A DNA stretch of 64,000 nt from CALSPH01 sp041690035 (GCA_041690035.1 JBDNFC010000016.1:163289-227288); one strand, 5' to 3'; positions 34,844 through 44,733 are shown, numbered from the stretch's first letter. A program made the numbers and translations. The notes: generated by a model not told the origin, from the sequence alone.

Positions 34844-35083
34844 AAAAGGTTAAATCGTACTCTTTTTGGCGAATTATGCACATGCACACACAAATATTAT
34901 AGACAGTTAGTTCCTGAAAATCAAATAGGCTTAAATAAGCATGTAAGTATAGATTCTATTATTTCAGTTGCCGTGTTTAATTTGTCTATTCACCATAGTA
35001 AAGCAATAGGAGAGCGCGGCAGTGCATATTTTGGAGGGACTATACCTGTACAAATGGCTTTTCATATTAAAAGTAATGTATAA
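34844..35083 (+). pseudogene. Coding-like ORF remnant without a start codon
   Basis: A 79-codon open frame between stops at 34841 and 35081 with protein-like composition (e.g. HKYYRQLVPENQIGLNKHVS, then ERGSAYFGGTIPVQMAFHIK). The only ATG in frame is ten codons from the end. Local base composition is richer in G and C than the surrounding intergenic DNA. It could be the tail of a decayed gene or a translated-looking dispersed repeat. I do not recognise the parent protein. Confidence 0.35.
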
Positions 35084-35120
35084 AATATAATTTTGTAACA
35101 ATTCTAATTTTTAATTCAAT

Positions 35121-35834
35121 TTAATTTTCTTCTTCTAAATAACGCTTTACTTTTTGTTTAGTAATTTCTAGTGTTTGGTTAAAAGAAGTTAAATCATTGA
35201 CATACATTTTTCTTAAATAATTAACAAATAACATTTGATTTTTAAATTGGTAATTTTTTTTCAAAACTTCTAAATCTTTTACTGATAATATTTTATTTTC
35301 ATTAAAATCAATTTCAAAATTAATAAATATAATGCTTTTAAGTTTTTCAATTTCAGAATTAAAACCCTTAAGTGTGCTTCGAACTTGATCAAAATCTAAT
35401 AAAGAGCTTTCAATTATATTAATCATATCGTTGTTTTTTAGCAAGTTAATATCTTTTTTGACAATATTTTCAACACCTTGATTAAAATCGCAAATTGATA
35501 AATTGTCAATTAAAAAAACTAAACTCTTATTGTTCTCAATGAATTGATTGGTGTCCATTGTGTTAAATAATTGATTGGCTAAATTATCAAATTTAACATT
35601 GAGTTTTAAGTGAGCTTTTATATAATGATTATTAACTTTAATATTTTTATTCAGTTCATTTTCAAAAAGCAATAAATTTTCCTTAATAAATTTTTTATTA
35701 TTGTTATTTATTTTAATTTCTTGAAAATAATTGGCAGTCGTTATACCAATAAAAATTAAGAAAACTTCTATTAATAAATAAGAAGGCTTAATGTCTTTAA
35801 AATATCTGTTGAAAAATAGCTTTGATAGAAACAT
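35121..35834 (-). CDS. DUF6090-like single-pass membrane protein, very AT-rich
   Basis: A 237-residue protein of unknown function. The N-terminal pattern of basic residues, a helix LLIEVFLIFIGITTANYF (about residues 20-38), then a charged Asn/Lys-rich soluble part resembles the DUF6090 group (helix ending ...ALxINNWNE). The soluble part is helical and rich in Ile, Asn and Lys. The gene is more AT-rich than its neighbours and stands alone between two gene-poor stretches, which may indicate later acquisition. Confidence 0.55.
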   Translation of the reverse strand: MFLSKLFFNRYFKDIKPSYLLIEVFLIFIGITTANYFQEIKINNNNKKFIKENLLLFENELNKNIKVNNHYIKAHLKLNVKFDNLANQLFNTMDTNQFIENNKSLVFLIDNLSICDFNQGVENIVKKDINLLKNNDMINIIESSLLDFDQVRSTLKGFNSEIEKLKSIIFINFEIDFNENKILSVKDLEVLKKNYQFKNQMLFVNYLRKMYVNDLTSFNQTLEITKQKVKRYLEEEN

Positions 35835-36242
35835 GTTTAATCGATTTTTTTTACTTATTTAAAATCCTTATTGTCTGTCTAAGGTAACTTTTTATTTTAT
35901 TTAATTTTGTGGCTAACAACCAATAAAATTAATATGGGCGAAAGTAATTATTTTTCATCAAAATCTGTTTTCGGAAAGCTAATTTATTTAATTGAAAGCT
36001 AAATAATTTTTAATGCAAGAAAAAAGGGCAGTTCAGCAAGGTAAACAAAAAATAATGCAACAAAAGATGATTGGATAGTTAGGATTTTTTGCTTTTTTTC
36101 AAAGTGCAATTCATTGAGAGAAGTTTCAGGCTGCATGAAAAGTTATTAGTGGCAAGATGGCAATTTTAAACTTAAACATATCACTAAAAGAAGTGCGCTT
36201 TCTAAAGCTAATAAAAATAGAGAAGTTAATGTTTTAATTTAA
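35835..36242. other. Gene-poor intergenic stretch, 408 bases
   Basis: No ORF longer than about 30 codons with a plausible start, no tRNA fold, hairpin terminator or clear repeat. It separates the DUF6090-like gene from the carotenoid operon. A few short open pieces (e.g. 36130-36240) have coding-like wording but are interrupted by stops. Confidence 0.5.
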
Positions 36243-36884
36243 TTAATAATTCAATTCTAAAAAAATATATAATCTAATTAGCGCAAAAAATACAGTTTGA
36301 ATAATCAATACTGAAATAGCGATTTGGTTGGTGTATTTTTTTTCTACGTTTACAAAAAGCAATTGAATAAAAAAAGCGGCAATAAACCATGCAATATAAT
36401 TTTGCAACGGAATCAAAGAAGATTGCCATTGCCACATATTCATAAAAACTGCCACAGGTTCAATTATCCAATCTATACCTACCATAATTGTTGCTGAAAT
36501 GAGTGCGACCAATATAGGTTGTGAAGTTATTTTTACTGCTAAAATACGAGTAGAATAAATAAGCACTAACCAATTTGCGCCCATTGCCAAGGGCACATTA
36601 AAGTAGGCATATCCAAGTGTTGTTCCATAGGTATAATCTCCAAAAATTGCTTTCGTTTTAATGCCAACTACCTCTAAAAAAAAACCGCAACTAGCTACAA
36701 GTAATATACCTATGATAGTGTTTATAGACCATTTTTTATGAAAACTTAAAAGTGAAATTAAACTTATGGCCAAATTAATGGGGGTGAGTTTTAGCACAAA
36801 TTCTCTTGTGGGGGCATAGATAATGCCAATAATACCAACAGAGTGAATAATGCAAAGAAGTGCTATAATAGTTTTTGGTTTCAT
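36243..36884 (-). CDS. Carotenoid biosynthesis protein, CruF-like 1',2'-hydratase
   Basis: A 213-residue membrane protein with about six helices. It matches the carotenoid biosynthesis family (formerly DUF422), which includes CruF, through FFLEVVGIKTKAIFGDYTYGTTLG and the following FNVPLAMGANWLVLIY segment. CruF adds water across the psi end of acyclic or monocyclic carotenoids. The gene overlaps the desaturase gene by four bases (ATGA), which fits sequential CruF and CrtD steps, although the exact carotenoid cannot be told. Confidence 0.78.
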   Translation of the reverse strand: MKPKTIIALLCIIHSVGIIGIIYAPTREFVLKLTPINLAISLISLLSFHKKWSINTIIGILLVASCGFFLEVVGIKTKAIFGDYTYGTTLGYAYFNVPLAMGANWLVLIYSTRILAVKITSQPILVALISATIMVGIDWIIEPVAVFMNMWQWQSSLIPLQNYIAWFIAAFFIQLLFVNVEKKYTNQIAISVLIIQTVFFALIRLYIFLELNY

Positions 36885-38353
36885 GCTGTTTCAATTAATT
36901 CTGCAGTAATTTTTGCGCTGAGTAAACACAAAGGAATACCGCCCCCTGGATGCACACTGCCACCGCAGCAATATAAATTTTTAAAAGGTTTTATTTTATT
37001 AGATTGTCTGAAGAAAGCAGCCATTTTATGATTACTCGCTGCACCATAAAGTGCACCTTGGTGTGTGAATGTTTTAGTAGCTATATCTGCGGGCGACAAT
37101 GTTTTTTCTGCAATAATATGTGGTAGAATATCAGTTTTTAAACTTTTATTTATTAACTTTATGACGCTATCTTTTATATTTTGGCATTCTTTTGCCCAAT
37201 CAATTTCTAGATTACTAGGCACATTGATCATCACAAACCAATTTTCATTTCCTTTTGGGGCATCTGTTGCATTATATTTAGCGCTAATGTTTACATAAAC
37301 AGTTGGGTTTTTTGGAGCGATTTTATTTTTCCAGATATCATCAAACTCAGATTTGTAATCTTTACTAAAAAAAATGTTGTGTGATTCTAATTCTTTGAAA
37401 GTGGTATTTATACCCCAATAAAAAATAAATGCACTACTAGATCTTTCTTGCTTTGCTATTTTATTTGGTATTTTTATGTTTGGTAATAAATATTTATAGG
37501 TATTAAAGATGTCGCAATTACTTACAAGTATATCAGTATTTTTTAACTCATTATTCACTATTACACCTTGTATAAGCTTATCCTTAATAATAATTTCATC
37601 TACTTTTTGATTAAAAATAAACGTGACACCTTGAGCTTTAGCTAAATCAAGCAAACTTTCTGTTATGCTAATCATCCCCTTTTCTGGATAATAAGCACCT
37701 TCAAAATGTTCTGGGTAGGCTATAACATTAAGGGTTGCAGGCGCACTATATGGATTGCTGCCATTATATGTAGCATACCTGTTAAAATATTGAATTGCAT
37801 ATTTATTACCCAATTTTGCTGTATTTACTTCATGCATCGATTTATGTATACCTATAAACGGAAGTTTTAGTGCGCTAACAAAGGTTTTTAAACTTAGATA
37901 AGTTTTTAATTTATGCAAGCTTTGATATAAAAATATTGGTGCAGTTGTTTTCCAAATTTTTGCTATTTTTTTCAGATAATTTGATAATTTAATATCTGAA
38001 AGTCCGAGCTTCTTTTTCATTTCTGCCAATAATTTTGTATGATCCTGATAAGCTGAAAAAGTTGTTCCATCATGGTAAAAATAATTACAAGCAATATCAA
38101 ACTTTTTGTATTTGAATTTTTGCTGCACCGGCTCATTACACAATTCGAATAATTCGTCAATTAAGTATGGCATGGTAAGTAAAGATGGGCCAGCATCAAA
38201 TCTAAAACCATTGAATTCTGTTTCTGTTAGTTTACCCCCTGCATAGCCGTTTTTTTCGTAAACTGTTACATCAAAACCTTGCTTTGCAAGCCTGATGGCA
38301 ACACTAATTCCTGCTATTCCTGATCCAACAATAATTGCTTTTTTTTTTGTCAT
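36881..38353 (-). CDS. CrtI/CrtD-type carotenoid desaturase
   Basis: A 490-residue FAD-dependent amine-oxidase-fold enzyme. The dinucleotide-binding motif is VGSGIAGISVAIRLAKQG near residue 9, then FRFDAGPSLLTMP near residue 50, and the C-terminal HPGGGIPLCLLSAKITAEL. Candidates are phytoene desaturase (CrtI) or 1'-hydroxycarotenoid 3',4'-desaturase (CrtD). The DAGPS wording and coupling to a CruF-like gene favour CrtD, but neither is proven. No crtB is nearby. It overlaps the large TPR gene upstream by four bases. Confidence 0.82.
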   Translation of the reverse strand: MTKKKAIIVGSGIAGISVAIRLAKQGFDVTVYEKNGYAGGKLTETEFNGFRFDAGPSLLTMPYLIDELFELCNEPVQQKFKYKKFDIACNYFYHDGTTFSAYQDHTKLLAEMKKKLGLSDIKLSNYLKKIAKIWKTTAPIFLYQSLHKLKTYLSLKTFVSALKLPFIGIHKSMHEVNTAKLGNKYAIQYFNRYATYNGSNPYSAPATLNVIAYPEHFEGAYYPEKGMISITESLLDLAKAQGVTFIFNQKVDEIIIKDKLIQGVIVNNELKNTDILVSNCDIFNTYKYLLPNIKIPNKIAKQERSSSAFIFYWGINTTFKELESHNIFFSKDYKSEFDDIWKNKIAPKNPTVYVNISAKYNATDAPKGNENWFVMINVPSNLEIDWAKECQNIKDSVIKLINKSLKTDILPHIIAEKTLSPADIATKTFTHQGALYGAASNHKMAAFFRQSNKIKPFKNLYCCGGSVHPGGGIPLCLLSAKITAELIETA

Positions 38354-41300
38354 TTTCCAGAAGAGGGCGCAATATTTTGTAAATTATTAAGTCTTATATT
38401 TCCACTTTCTATACTTGCTAACTTTTCTCTTGCTTCACTTAATATCCGTTCATCTTTAAAATTTGCCAATATGCTATTTAGTGTGCTTTTGGCTTGAAAC
38501 TGATCATTTTTAGCTAAATAATAATCACTTAATAAAATAAGACATTTGCCTAACCAAAAATCATAACCGCTAAACTCTTTATTAAATGCTATAATGGTTT
38601 GTTTTGATTTTTCTAAACTATCTGTTTTAAAATAGCACCATGCCTCTAAATATTTTGCTTCTGCACCTATTTCATTTTTATTTTTGATGCTTACCGCTTT
38701 AAAATAACTTATTGCAGTATTTAATAAGCTATCATTTATCATTGCTTTGCCTATTATCAGATTCGCTTCACCTTTCATATATTCTGTAGCGCTAGTAATA
38801 AACAACAATTGTGATGCTTTAGGTTTTGCAGAAGTGATGTTTTCCATTTGATGATAAATATGCATTTGCTCATAAACAGCCGTTGCAAGATCATTATCAT
38901 TTTTAACCACATTTTCCCATTTTCCAAAATAAATTAAAGCGGTATTTTTATCATTTTCTTGCAAGCTTAGCCATGCTGTTTTATATACTGCTTTGTCTCT
39001 AAAATCTGTTAACACTGCATCTGCAACATATTTATAGTCTTTTATTGCAAGCGCATTTTGGTTCAAAAATTCAAAACAAGTGGCGCGGTAGTAATAACTT
39101 TCAATGTTGAAGATTCCATTTGGGTATTTAGTAAGGTACTTAGAAAATTCTGTAATAGCCGCATTGTAGTTTCCATCTTGATACTTGTTTAAGGCAGCTC
39201 GATAAGACAATGAATCAAAAAAAGCTTGTCCTTTTGAATAATTTGGCACATTTTTTACCCATTGTTCATAATCATCCGTATTGCCTTGATCTGTATATAT
39301 TCGCTCAATTCTTCGAATAGATTGATTGGACTCTTGGGTTCCAGGATAATTTTTTACTACATATTTGAATTTTTCTAAAGCCTGATTGTCTTTTCTTTCG
39401 CTATAATATAACTCTCCTAAACTAAAATGGCTTTTTAATTCATATAAATTTCCTTTGTAATCATTGATGATGTATTGAAAATTGCGCTCTGCTTCCCTAT
39501 ATTTTTCTAAACCCAGTAATTCTGAACCACTCTCGTATAAAGCATCAGGAATAAAGTATGATTTTGGAAATTCTGTAGGAATTCTTTTGAGGGTACTAAT
39601 TTTTTGTTCTGGCTGGCCAAGCAATCCATATATCATGCCTCTTTGCATTAAAGCATAATCTGCCCCTTTTATGTTTCTTGACGAAATGTATGCATAAGAA
39701 TTCATTGCTTCATTATAGTAAACCTTATTATTTTTATCATCCGCACCCAACATAAAATAGGCATCGCCTAAGCGCAAAATAGCATCATTGTATATTTCAG
39801 GATTTGGAGCATAACTAGCACTTAAGGTTTTATACTTATTAAAATTTTGAACAGAAAGTTCGTAGTTTTCTTTATTAAAATATGAGTAACCCAAGCTATA
39901 ATGGCAAAGTACTTGGGTTTTGCCATCTGCACCATTAGCGAGCGATTGTTTATAAAAGTTTATTGCGGCATTAAAATCTTTGCTATTAAAGTTGCTTTCG
40001 CCCAACCAATAATATGCTTCGCCTACATTAGGAATATTAATTTTATAAGTTAGTGATTTTAGCAAATATATTTCTGCCCTTTTATCATTTTTATCAAGAT
40101 ATTGCTGCTTTCCCTCTAACAAGCAAATTGTTTGATAGGATTCTTGAAGTGATTGATTTTTATTTTTTATGCTCTCCAGGGTAGAAATTGCGGTTTTATA
40201 ATCCTTGGTTTGTAAAAATATTGATGCTAAATTTTCTTTTACAATTTCTATATTAGTGCTATTGGGAAAAGTATCTAAAAATCTTTGAAAATAGAGCAGT
40301 GCACTCTTGGTATTTCCGTTTTCATAACTCAGTTTTGCGTATGCAAGCATAGCCTCTTCTTTTAGTTTTAGGTCATAGTTGGTTCTTTGTGCTTCAAATA
40401 GTGCAGATTGAGCTTTGTCTTTTTGATTTGCTTTTAAAAAACAATCTCCTAAACTATAAGATGCTGCTTGGGCAACAGCTGTACCCTCATTGCTGATTAT
40501 CGAAAAAAGACTTATAGCTTTTGTGCAATTACCTGTTTTATAAAAGGTATTGCCTATTTCGTATATTTCTTCACTTTGCAAACTATCTGTGTTGTATTTT
40601 GATGTTTCAAAAAATACTGCTGCTTTTGCATAGTTATTTTGACGATAATAGTTTTTACCTCTTAAAAAATCTCGCTTTGCACTAACACTATTGGCATTCA
40701 CCTTATCGCAGTATAGAAGAGAATTGTTATAATCGCCATTAATAAAATATATCTGTGCAATATATAAAAGCATTGTATTTGGTGCATTGGGGCTACTTTC
40801 TATTTTTTTAAAAGTTTTTAATGCTTCATTATAATCTTCATTCATATAGCATACATAGCCATAATAGTAATTAGCCAAAATATAATATGAGTTGTCGTCT
40901 TTGAGTGTAAGTGGATAAAGTTCTTTTTTTGCTTCTGCGTATTTGCGGCTTTGAAAAAGGGAGTATCCAAATTGAAAGCGTAATTTTTGTTCCTCCTGCT
41001 TTGTAATTCCATTTTTTTCCACATTTTCATAATATTTCAATGCCAGTTTATATTTGCCATTATTAAAATAATATTCAGCCATTAATAGATAAGCAAAATT
41101 TAATTTGCTAGAGTAGGGGTAGTCATCAATAAAATTTAGCATTTGCCTTTCCGCATTGCTATGAGTAAGTTTTAGTTTACATGCTGCAATATAAAAATTG
41201 GCATCCACAATACTCATCTTGTCTTTAATAGTGGTTTTAAATTCTTCAAAAACCTCTATTGCAGCATTATATTTTTCTTTATCAAATAATTCTAATGCAC

Positions 41301-41400
41301 GGTTATAAAGCAGTATGTTTGGCTCATAGCTTTGTGTTTTTTGTGCAAAAATGGTGTTCATTGCACTTAAAAATAAAATAATAAGCAGTTGCTTTTTCAT
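38350..41400 (-). CDS. Large secreted tetratricopeptide-repeat protein
   Basis: A 1016-residue protein: signal peptide (residues 1-19, ending FAQ) followed by some 25 TPR-like helical repeats along almost its whole length (e.g. YNAAIEVFEEFKTTIKD, YKLALKYYENVEKNG, YRQNNYAKAAVFFETSKYN). Such long periplasmic or outer-membrane TPR proteins are common in Bacteroidota and probably serve as assembly scaffolds. It is translationally coupled (ATGA) to the carotenoid genes, an unexpected partner. A TATTTTTG -7 element lies four bases before its ATG. Confidence 0.88.
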   Translation of the reverse strand: MKKQLLIILFLSAMNTIFAQKTQSYEPNILLYNRALELFDKEKYNAAIEVFEEFKTTIKDKMSIVDANFYIAACKLKLTHSNAERQMLNFIDDYPYSSKLNFAYLLMAEYYFNNGKYKLALKYYENVEKNGITKQEEQKLRFQFGYSLFQSRKYAEAKKELYPLTLKDDNSYYILANYYYGYVCYMNEDYNEALKTFKKIESSPNAPNTMLLYIAQIYFINGDYNNSLLYCDKVNANSVSAKRDFLRGKNYYRQNNYAKAAVFFETSKYNTDSLQSEEIYEIGNTFYKTGNCTKAISLFSIISNEGTAVAQAASYSLGDCFLKANQKDKAQSALFEAQRTNYDLKLKEEAMLAYAKLSYENGNTKSALLYFQRFLDTFPNSTNIEIVKENLASIFLQTKDYKTAISTLESIKNKNQSLQESYQTICLLEGKQQYLDKNDKRAEIYLLKSLTYKINIPNVGEAYYWLGESNFNSKDFNAAINFYKQSLANGADGKTQVLCHYSLGYSYFNKENYELSVQNFNKYKTLSASYAPNPEIYNDAILRLGDAYFMLGADDKNNKVYYNEAMNSYAYISSRNIKGADYALMQRGMIYGLLGQPEQKISTLKRIPTEFPKSYFIPDALYESGSELLGLEKYREAERNFQYIINDYKGNLYELKSHFSLGELYYSERKDNQALEKFKYVVKNYPGTQESNQSIRRIERIYTDQGNTDDYEQWVKNVPNYSKGQAFFDSLSYRAALNKYQDGNYNAAITEFSKYLTKYPNGIFNIESYYYRATCFEFLNQNALAIKDYKYVADAVLTDFRDKAVYKTAWLSLQENDKNTALIYFGKWENVVKNDNDLATAVYEQMHIYHQMENITSAKPKASQLLFITSATEYMKGEANLIIGKAMINDSLLNTAISYFKAVSIKNKNEIGAEAKYLEAWCYFKTDSLEKSKQTIIAFNKEFSGYDFWLGKCLILLSDYYLAKNDQFQAKSTLNSILANFKDERILSEAREKLASIESGNIRLNNLQNIAPSSGK

Positions 41401-41404
41401 AATT

Positions 41405-41412
41405 CAAAAATA
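41405..41412 (-). promoter_or_regulatory. -7 promoter element for the TPR-carotenoid operon
   Basis: The minus strand reads TATTTTTG, with only four bases between it and the ATG; the transcript should be leaderless. No -33 partner seen. Confidence 0.4.
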
Positions 41413-41502
41413 AGTATAAATAACGGAAACTTTAGAGAGTTTTCTACACGTTTAACTATATAATCTAAAATTTTCGACTTTATAATTTAGAAGAAGCTTT
41501 TG

Positions 41503-43338
41503 TTAAAAAAAGTCATAAAAATCAAAGTAAAGTTTATTATGATTTTTGCGTTCAATCGAACGTTCATAAACTTTTCCGTTGCTGTTAATAAGTTGAAACT
41601 GATATTTGCCTAGTAAAAATTTATCCATTTTAGGTATATTTCCTTGCAGTACCTCTTGTGCTTTTGCGCTATGAACTACATTATAAACTACTTTTGGTTT
41701 TTTTCCATCAAGATAAGTTAATTTTACAGTAACATCCTGATTTTTTGGAGAGTAGAATCTGAAAACAAATCTTTCATAAAAAGTATTTAAAACAGGACTC
41801 ATTAATTGTTCCTCCTCGTAATTAAAATATGGATTTTTTGTTAAAAAAGAATGTGCTAAAAACAAATCAGGAATACCCCATCCATAATCGTTGTCTGGTG
41901 CGTGGCTATTATCTCCACTTTTCTTTAAAGCTTCCATAATTTCTTGATTTGTTTTACTAGGATTCGCTTGCATTAAACATGCCACAGCGCCAGCCATAAT
42001 AGGAGTCGCAAAAGAAGTTCCGTTAGAATACTCAAAATTATTTGTACCATTGGCAACATACACGCTTTTAGCTTTTGCACAAACATCTGGCTTTATTCTT
42101 TTGTCAAAGGTGGGTCCAATACTGCTAAAATCTGTATGGTCTTTTGTGTCATTTACACCCCCCACAGTTAATATTCCGTCAGCATCGGCAGGCGATGAAA
42201 TGTATCTCCATCCAATATTAGGATTCTTTTTAGTTGGTTTTCCTTTACTGTCTCCTTCATTTCCAGCTGCTACTAACACCATCATTCCTTTTTGGGCTGC
42301 AATGGAGGCTCCTAATGTAGCTAAAGCTTTTTTGCCATCTAAGTCTTGGTAAGTGTAATTCATTGCTGCATCATTAAAAGATCGATAGCCTAATGATGAG
42401 GTAATAATATCTGTTCCTAAACTATCTGCAATTTCTGCTCCTCTAACCCAGTTTGCAGCCTCTATCGGGAACTCAGAATTTGCTGCCTCTGTTTCTATTA
42501 AATAAAAACTAGATTTGGGCGCTGTGCCCACCAAAACATCGTTTATGTTTCCACCCATGCATGATAAAACCGATGTGCCATGCGAACCGTTATCATTTAT
42601 ATTGCTGTGATTTGTAGCTATATTATAGTGTCCTAAAATTTGTTTATTTAAACGCAAACTATCAAATGCCCGATGCCTATAATAGTTTTTAAAACCGCCA
42701 TCTATCACTGCGATAGTTATACCTTCTCCTTTAAAACCCATGTCGTGCATTTTTATAATATTAATCATTCTGTTTTGATTAAATGATTTTCCATAACCTC
42801 GGTTTATAATTTCATCTAAGCTTACTTTAGTAGACGCTACATCTTCTTTGTCCTTAGTATCATATTCTTCAAAATCATCTGATATAATTTTTTTTATTTT
42901 ATTGTTTACATCTGCTTTTTTAATTTCCCATTTTCCTAAAATTTTTATTCCTTTTACAAAATCAAAATCTTCTATTGCATCCATGTCATGTTCGTTCTGC
43001 ACTTCTACTATTGCCGCGTTTAACCACTTAGATGTATATACTATTTTTACGTTTTTTTGCTCACTTATTTTGGCAATATATGTTGGATTGGCGGGCAAAT
43101 CTAGTTCATCAATCGTTATATTTTGTTTTTTGCGTTTTGCAATTGCCTTGGCAGATAGAAACTGCTCAGGCTTTTCAATGGTAAACGGTGTTCCATTTTT
43201 ATTTTTTAAATATATGATATACTTATAAGAATAGCTCTCGTCTGCATTTAAAACTTTATTTTCTAAAGTAAATGATGTTGTAAAAAAAATAATGCAAAAT
43301 AGTGCTAAACTGTTGATAATGTTAGATTTTATAGTCAT
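41503..43338 (-). CDS. Secreted S8-family subtilisin-like serine protease
   Basis: A 611-residue exported protease. The signal peptide covers about residues 1-25 and an inhibitor-type propeptide about 35-150. The catalytic triad is AVIDGGF (Asp, near residue 210), NGSHGTSV (His, near 249) and NGTSFATPIMAG (Ser, near 445); the oxyanion region is AAGNEGD. The C-terminal 110 residues form a beta domain ending in a strand-rich segment (LLGKYQFQLINSNGKVYERS) that faintly resembles type IX sorting domains, but I cannot confirm it. Its ATG overlaps the end of the upstream lipoprotein gene by 17 bases. Confidence 0.92.
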   Translation of the reverse strand: MTIKSNIINSLALFCIIFFTTSFTLENKVLNADESYSYKYIIYLKNKNGTPFTIEKPEQFLSAKAIAKRKKQNITIDELDLPANPTYIAKISEQKNVKIVYTSKWLNAAIVEVQNEHDMDAIEDFDFVKGIKILGKWEIKKADVNNKIKKIISDDFEEYDTKDKEDVASTKVSLDEIINRGYGKSFNQNRMINIIKMHDMGFKGEGITIAVIDGGFKNYYRHRAFDSLRLNKQILGHYNIATNHSNINDNGSHGTSVLSCMGGNINDVLVGTAPKSSFYLIETEAANSEFPIEAANWVRGAEIADSLGTDIITSSLGYRSFNDAAMNYTYQDLDGKKALATLGASIAAQKGMMVLVAAGNEGDSKGKPTKKNPNIGWRYISSPADADGILTVGGVNDTKDHTDFSSIGPTFDKRIKPDVCAKAKSVYVANGTNNFEYSNGTSFATPIMAGAVACLMQANPSKTNQEIMEALKKSGDNSHAPDNDYGWGIPDLFLAHSFLTKNPYFNYEEEQLMSPVLNTFYERFVFRFYSPKNQDVTVKLTYLDGKKPKVVYNVVHSAKAQEVLQGNIPKMDKFLLGKYQFQLINSNGKVYERSIERKNHNKLYFDFYDFF

Positions 43339-43990
43339 GTAATGTGTAAATTATTTGGTATCCTCTTTTTTTTCCTAATTGAGTTTCAATATTAGTTATT
43401 TTTTTATAAATGCAACCAATTTTTTTTGCATAAACTTCAAAATTATTTTTTTGAAGCACACTATTTGATTTTGGTTCATTTTCTACTTTTACCACATTTT
43501 TATAAATTATACCTCGCATTTTAAAAGTGTCATCAACAGCTAAATAATACCTATTTATGCTTTGTGAACTATTATAAAGATTAAAGTTCCATAAAGTTTC
43601 TAAATTTAAAGGAAAACTCAGGGCAATAGTTCTGAAGTTGTCAAATTGAGTTTCAAAATATTTATCTGTTAGCGCCCAAAGGTGTGTTTTATCATAATTC
43701 CAAGGTGCGTTGCTATCTTTTTTTTGATAAACATTTACACTGTATAGCTTTCTCCCTTGTATTCCATTATTGATACTATCAATTTGATAATGAATATACG
43801 AAGTACTGTATAAAACGGTGTCCTTAAAATCGTCATAGATTGCACTATCTACCTTGTAAACTATATAGCTGCCTGCAATATATGGGACTAATAGTTGTTT
43901 TGTAGCTTCGTCATAAGTTTGTTTTTCATCTTTTTTACAGCTAAAAAAAGCAATTGATAATATAAATAATAATAAAGTTAGATTATTCAC
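43322..43990 (-). CDS. Lipoprotein, paralogue of its upstream neighbour
   Basis: A 222-residue predicted lipoprotein (lipobox FFSC, Cys18 followed by KKDEK). It shares an alignable pattern with the preceding gene product: a VDSAI/VDSII element, W-(N/A)-NLYN-S repeated near the middle, and NFEVYAKKIGCIYK versus NFEIYAKDTGMVYS near the end. The two look like tandem duplicates. It starts with GTG overlapping the upstream stop by one base and runs 17 bases into the subtilase gene. Function unknown; secretion with a protease suggests an accessory or inhibitor role, which is inference. Confidence 0.75.
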   Translation of the reverse strand: MNNLTLLLFILSIAFFSCKKDEKQTYDEATKQLLVPYIAGSYIVYKVDSAIYDDFKDTVLYSTSYIHYQIDSINNGIQGRKLYSVNVYQKKDSNAPWNYDKTHLWALTDKYFETQFDNFRTIALSFPLNLETLWNFNLYNSSQSINRYYLAVDDTFKMRGIIYKNVVKVENEPKSNSVLQKNNFEVYAKKIGCIYKKITNIETQLGKKRGYQIIYTLHDYKI

Positions 43991-44709
43991 TATTTAAAAT
44001 CAATCAATTGTCGGATAATCTTATACCCTATTTGTTCTTCATAAAAAGTGGTGCCATCTTGTTTTTGTTGTATATTAATATAATAGTCTAAGCTATATAC
44101 CATGCCAGTATCTTTGGCATAAATTTCAAAATTAGCAAATGATTCTGTTATTGGTAAAATCTCTTTTTTCTTCCTAACAATTATTTGATCTGCATATATT
44201 CTGCTCTGATTAATCATCTCATCAGATACCACATACCTATATTTTTGTTCATTTTTTGAATTATTATATAAATTTGCATCCCAAGTTTTATTAAAAATTG
44301 CGGGAAAAATAAGCGCAATTTTTTTTTGGTTATCAATTGTTTTTTGAAAATCTATATTGCTTAATTGGCTTTTGTAGGCATATTTTTCTTGAAATAAATT
44401 ATTGATTTCATTTGTGCTAACAAGAATATAAAAATAATCTTTTCCAGTTTGGTCTTTTCTTATTTCTTTTATTTCATGCTTTTCAAGAAACCTTATTGTG
44501 TCATAGGGCTTGCCAAATCCAGTATTAATATTAAAAATGATACTATCTACATTATAGATGCGAATTCTTCCTAATTTTTCGGCCGCATAATCTTTGTTAT
44601 TAGTTTGATGTTGCTCAATCTTTTTAGAACATGCTTGAAACATAAAAACACTTAAGCATAACAAAATCAGATGAGGGTTAACTTTTTTTAAAGAAATTAT
44701 AGTTTTCAA
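43990..44709 (-). CDS. Lipoprotein, first of a tandem paralogous pair
   Basis: A 239-residue predicted lipoprotein with signal LILLCLSVFMFQAC. No ATG is available before the signal peptide; the first in-frame TTG (44736) lies inside a TATTTTTG -7 element, so I chose the next TTG, at 44709. The product resembles the downstream lipoprotein (NLYN-S, NFEIYAKDTG motifs). The operon order is lipoprotein, lipoprotein, subtilase. No known family recognised. Confidence 0.68.
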   Translation of the reverse strand: MKTIISLKKVNPHLILLCLSVFMFQACSKKIEQHQTNNKDYAAEKLGRIRIYNVDSIIFNINTGFGKPYDTIRFLEKHEIKEIRKDQTGKDYFYILVSTNEINNLFQEKYAYKSQLSNIDFQKTIDNQKKIALIFPAIFNKTWDANLYNNSKNEQKYRYVVSDEMINQSRIYADQIIVRKKKEILPITESFANFEIYAKDTGMVYSLDYYINIQQKQDGTTFYEEQIGYKIIRQLIDFK

Positions 44710-44733
44710 TTCGTTCAGTTTTTTATTGTTTTG

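Noticed and set aside
36130..36240. Short coding-like pieces before the carotenoid operon
   Set aside because: Frames are broken by stops within 25-30 codons and have no recognisable homology or start; left as intergenic.
42050..43228. Two plus-strand open frames of 100 and 126 codons opposite the subtilase
   Set aside because: Both are shadows of the catalytic protease gene, Ser/Phe-rich and without start context or homology.
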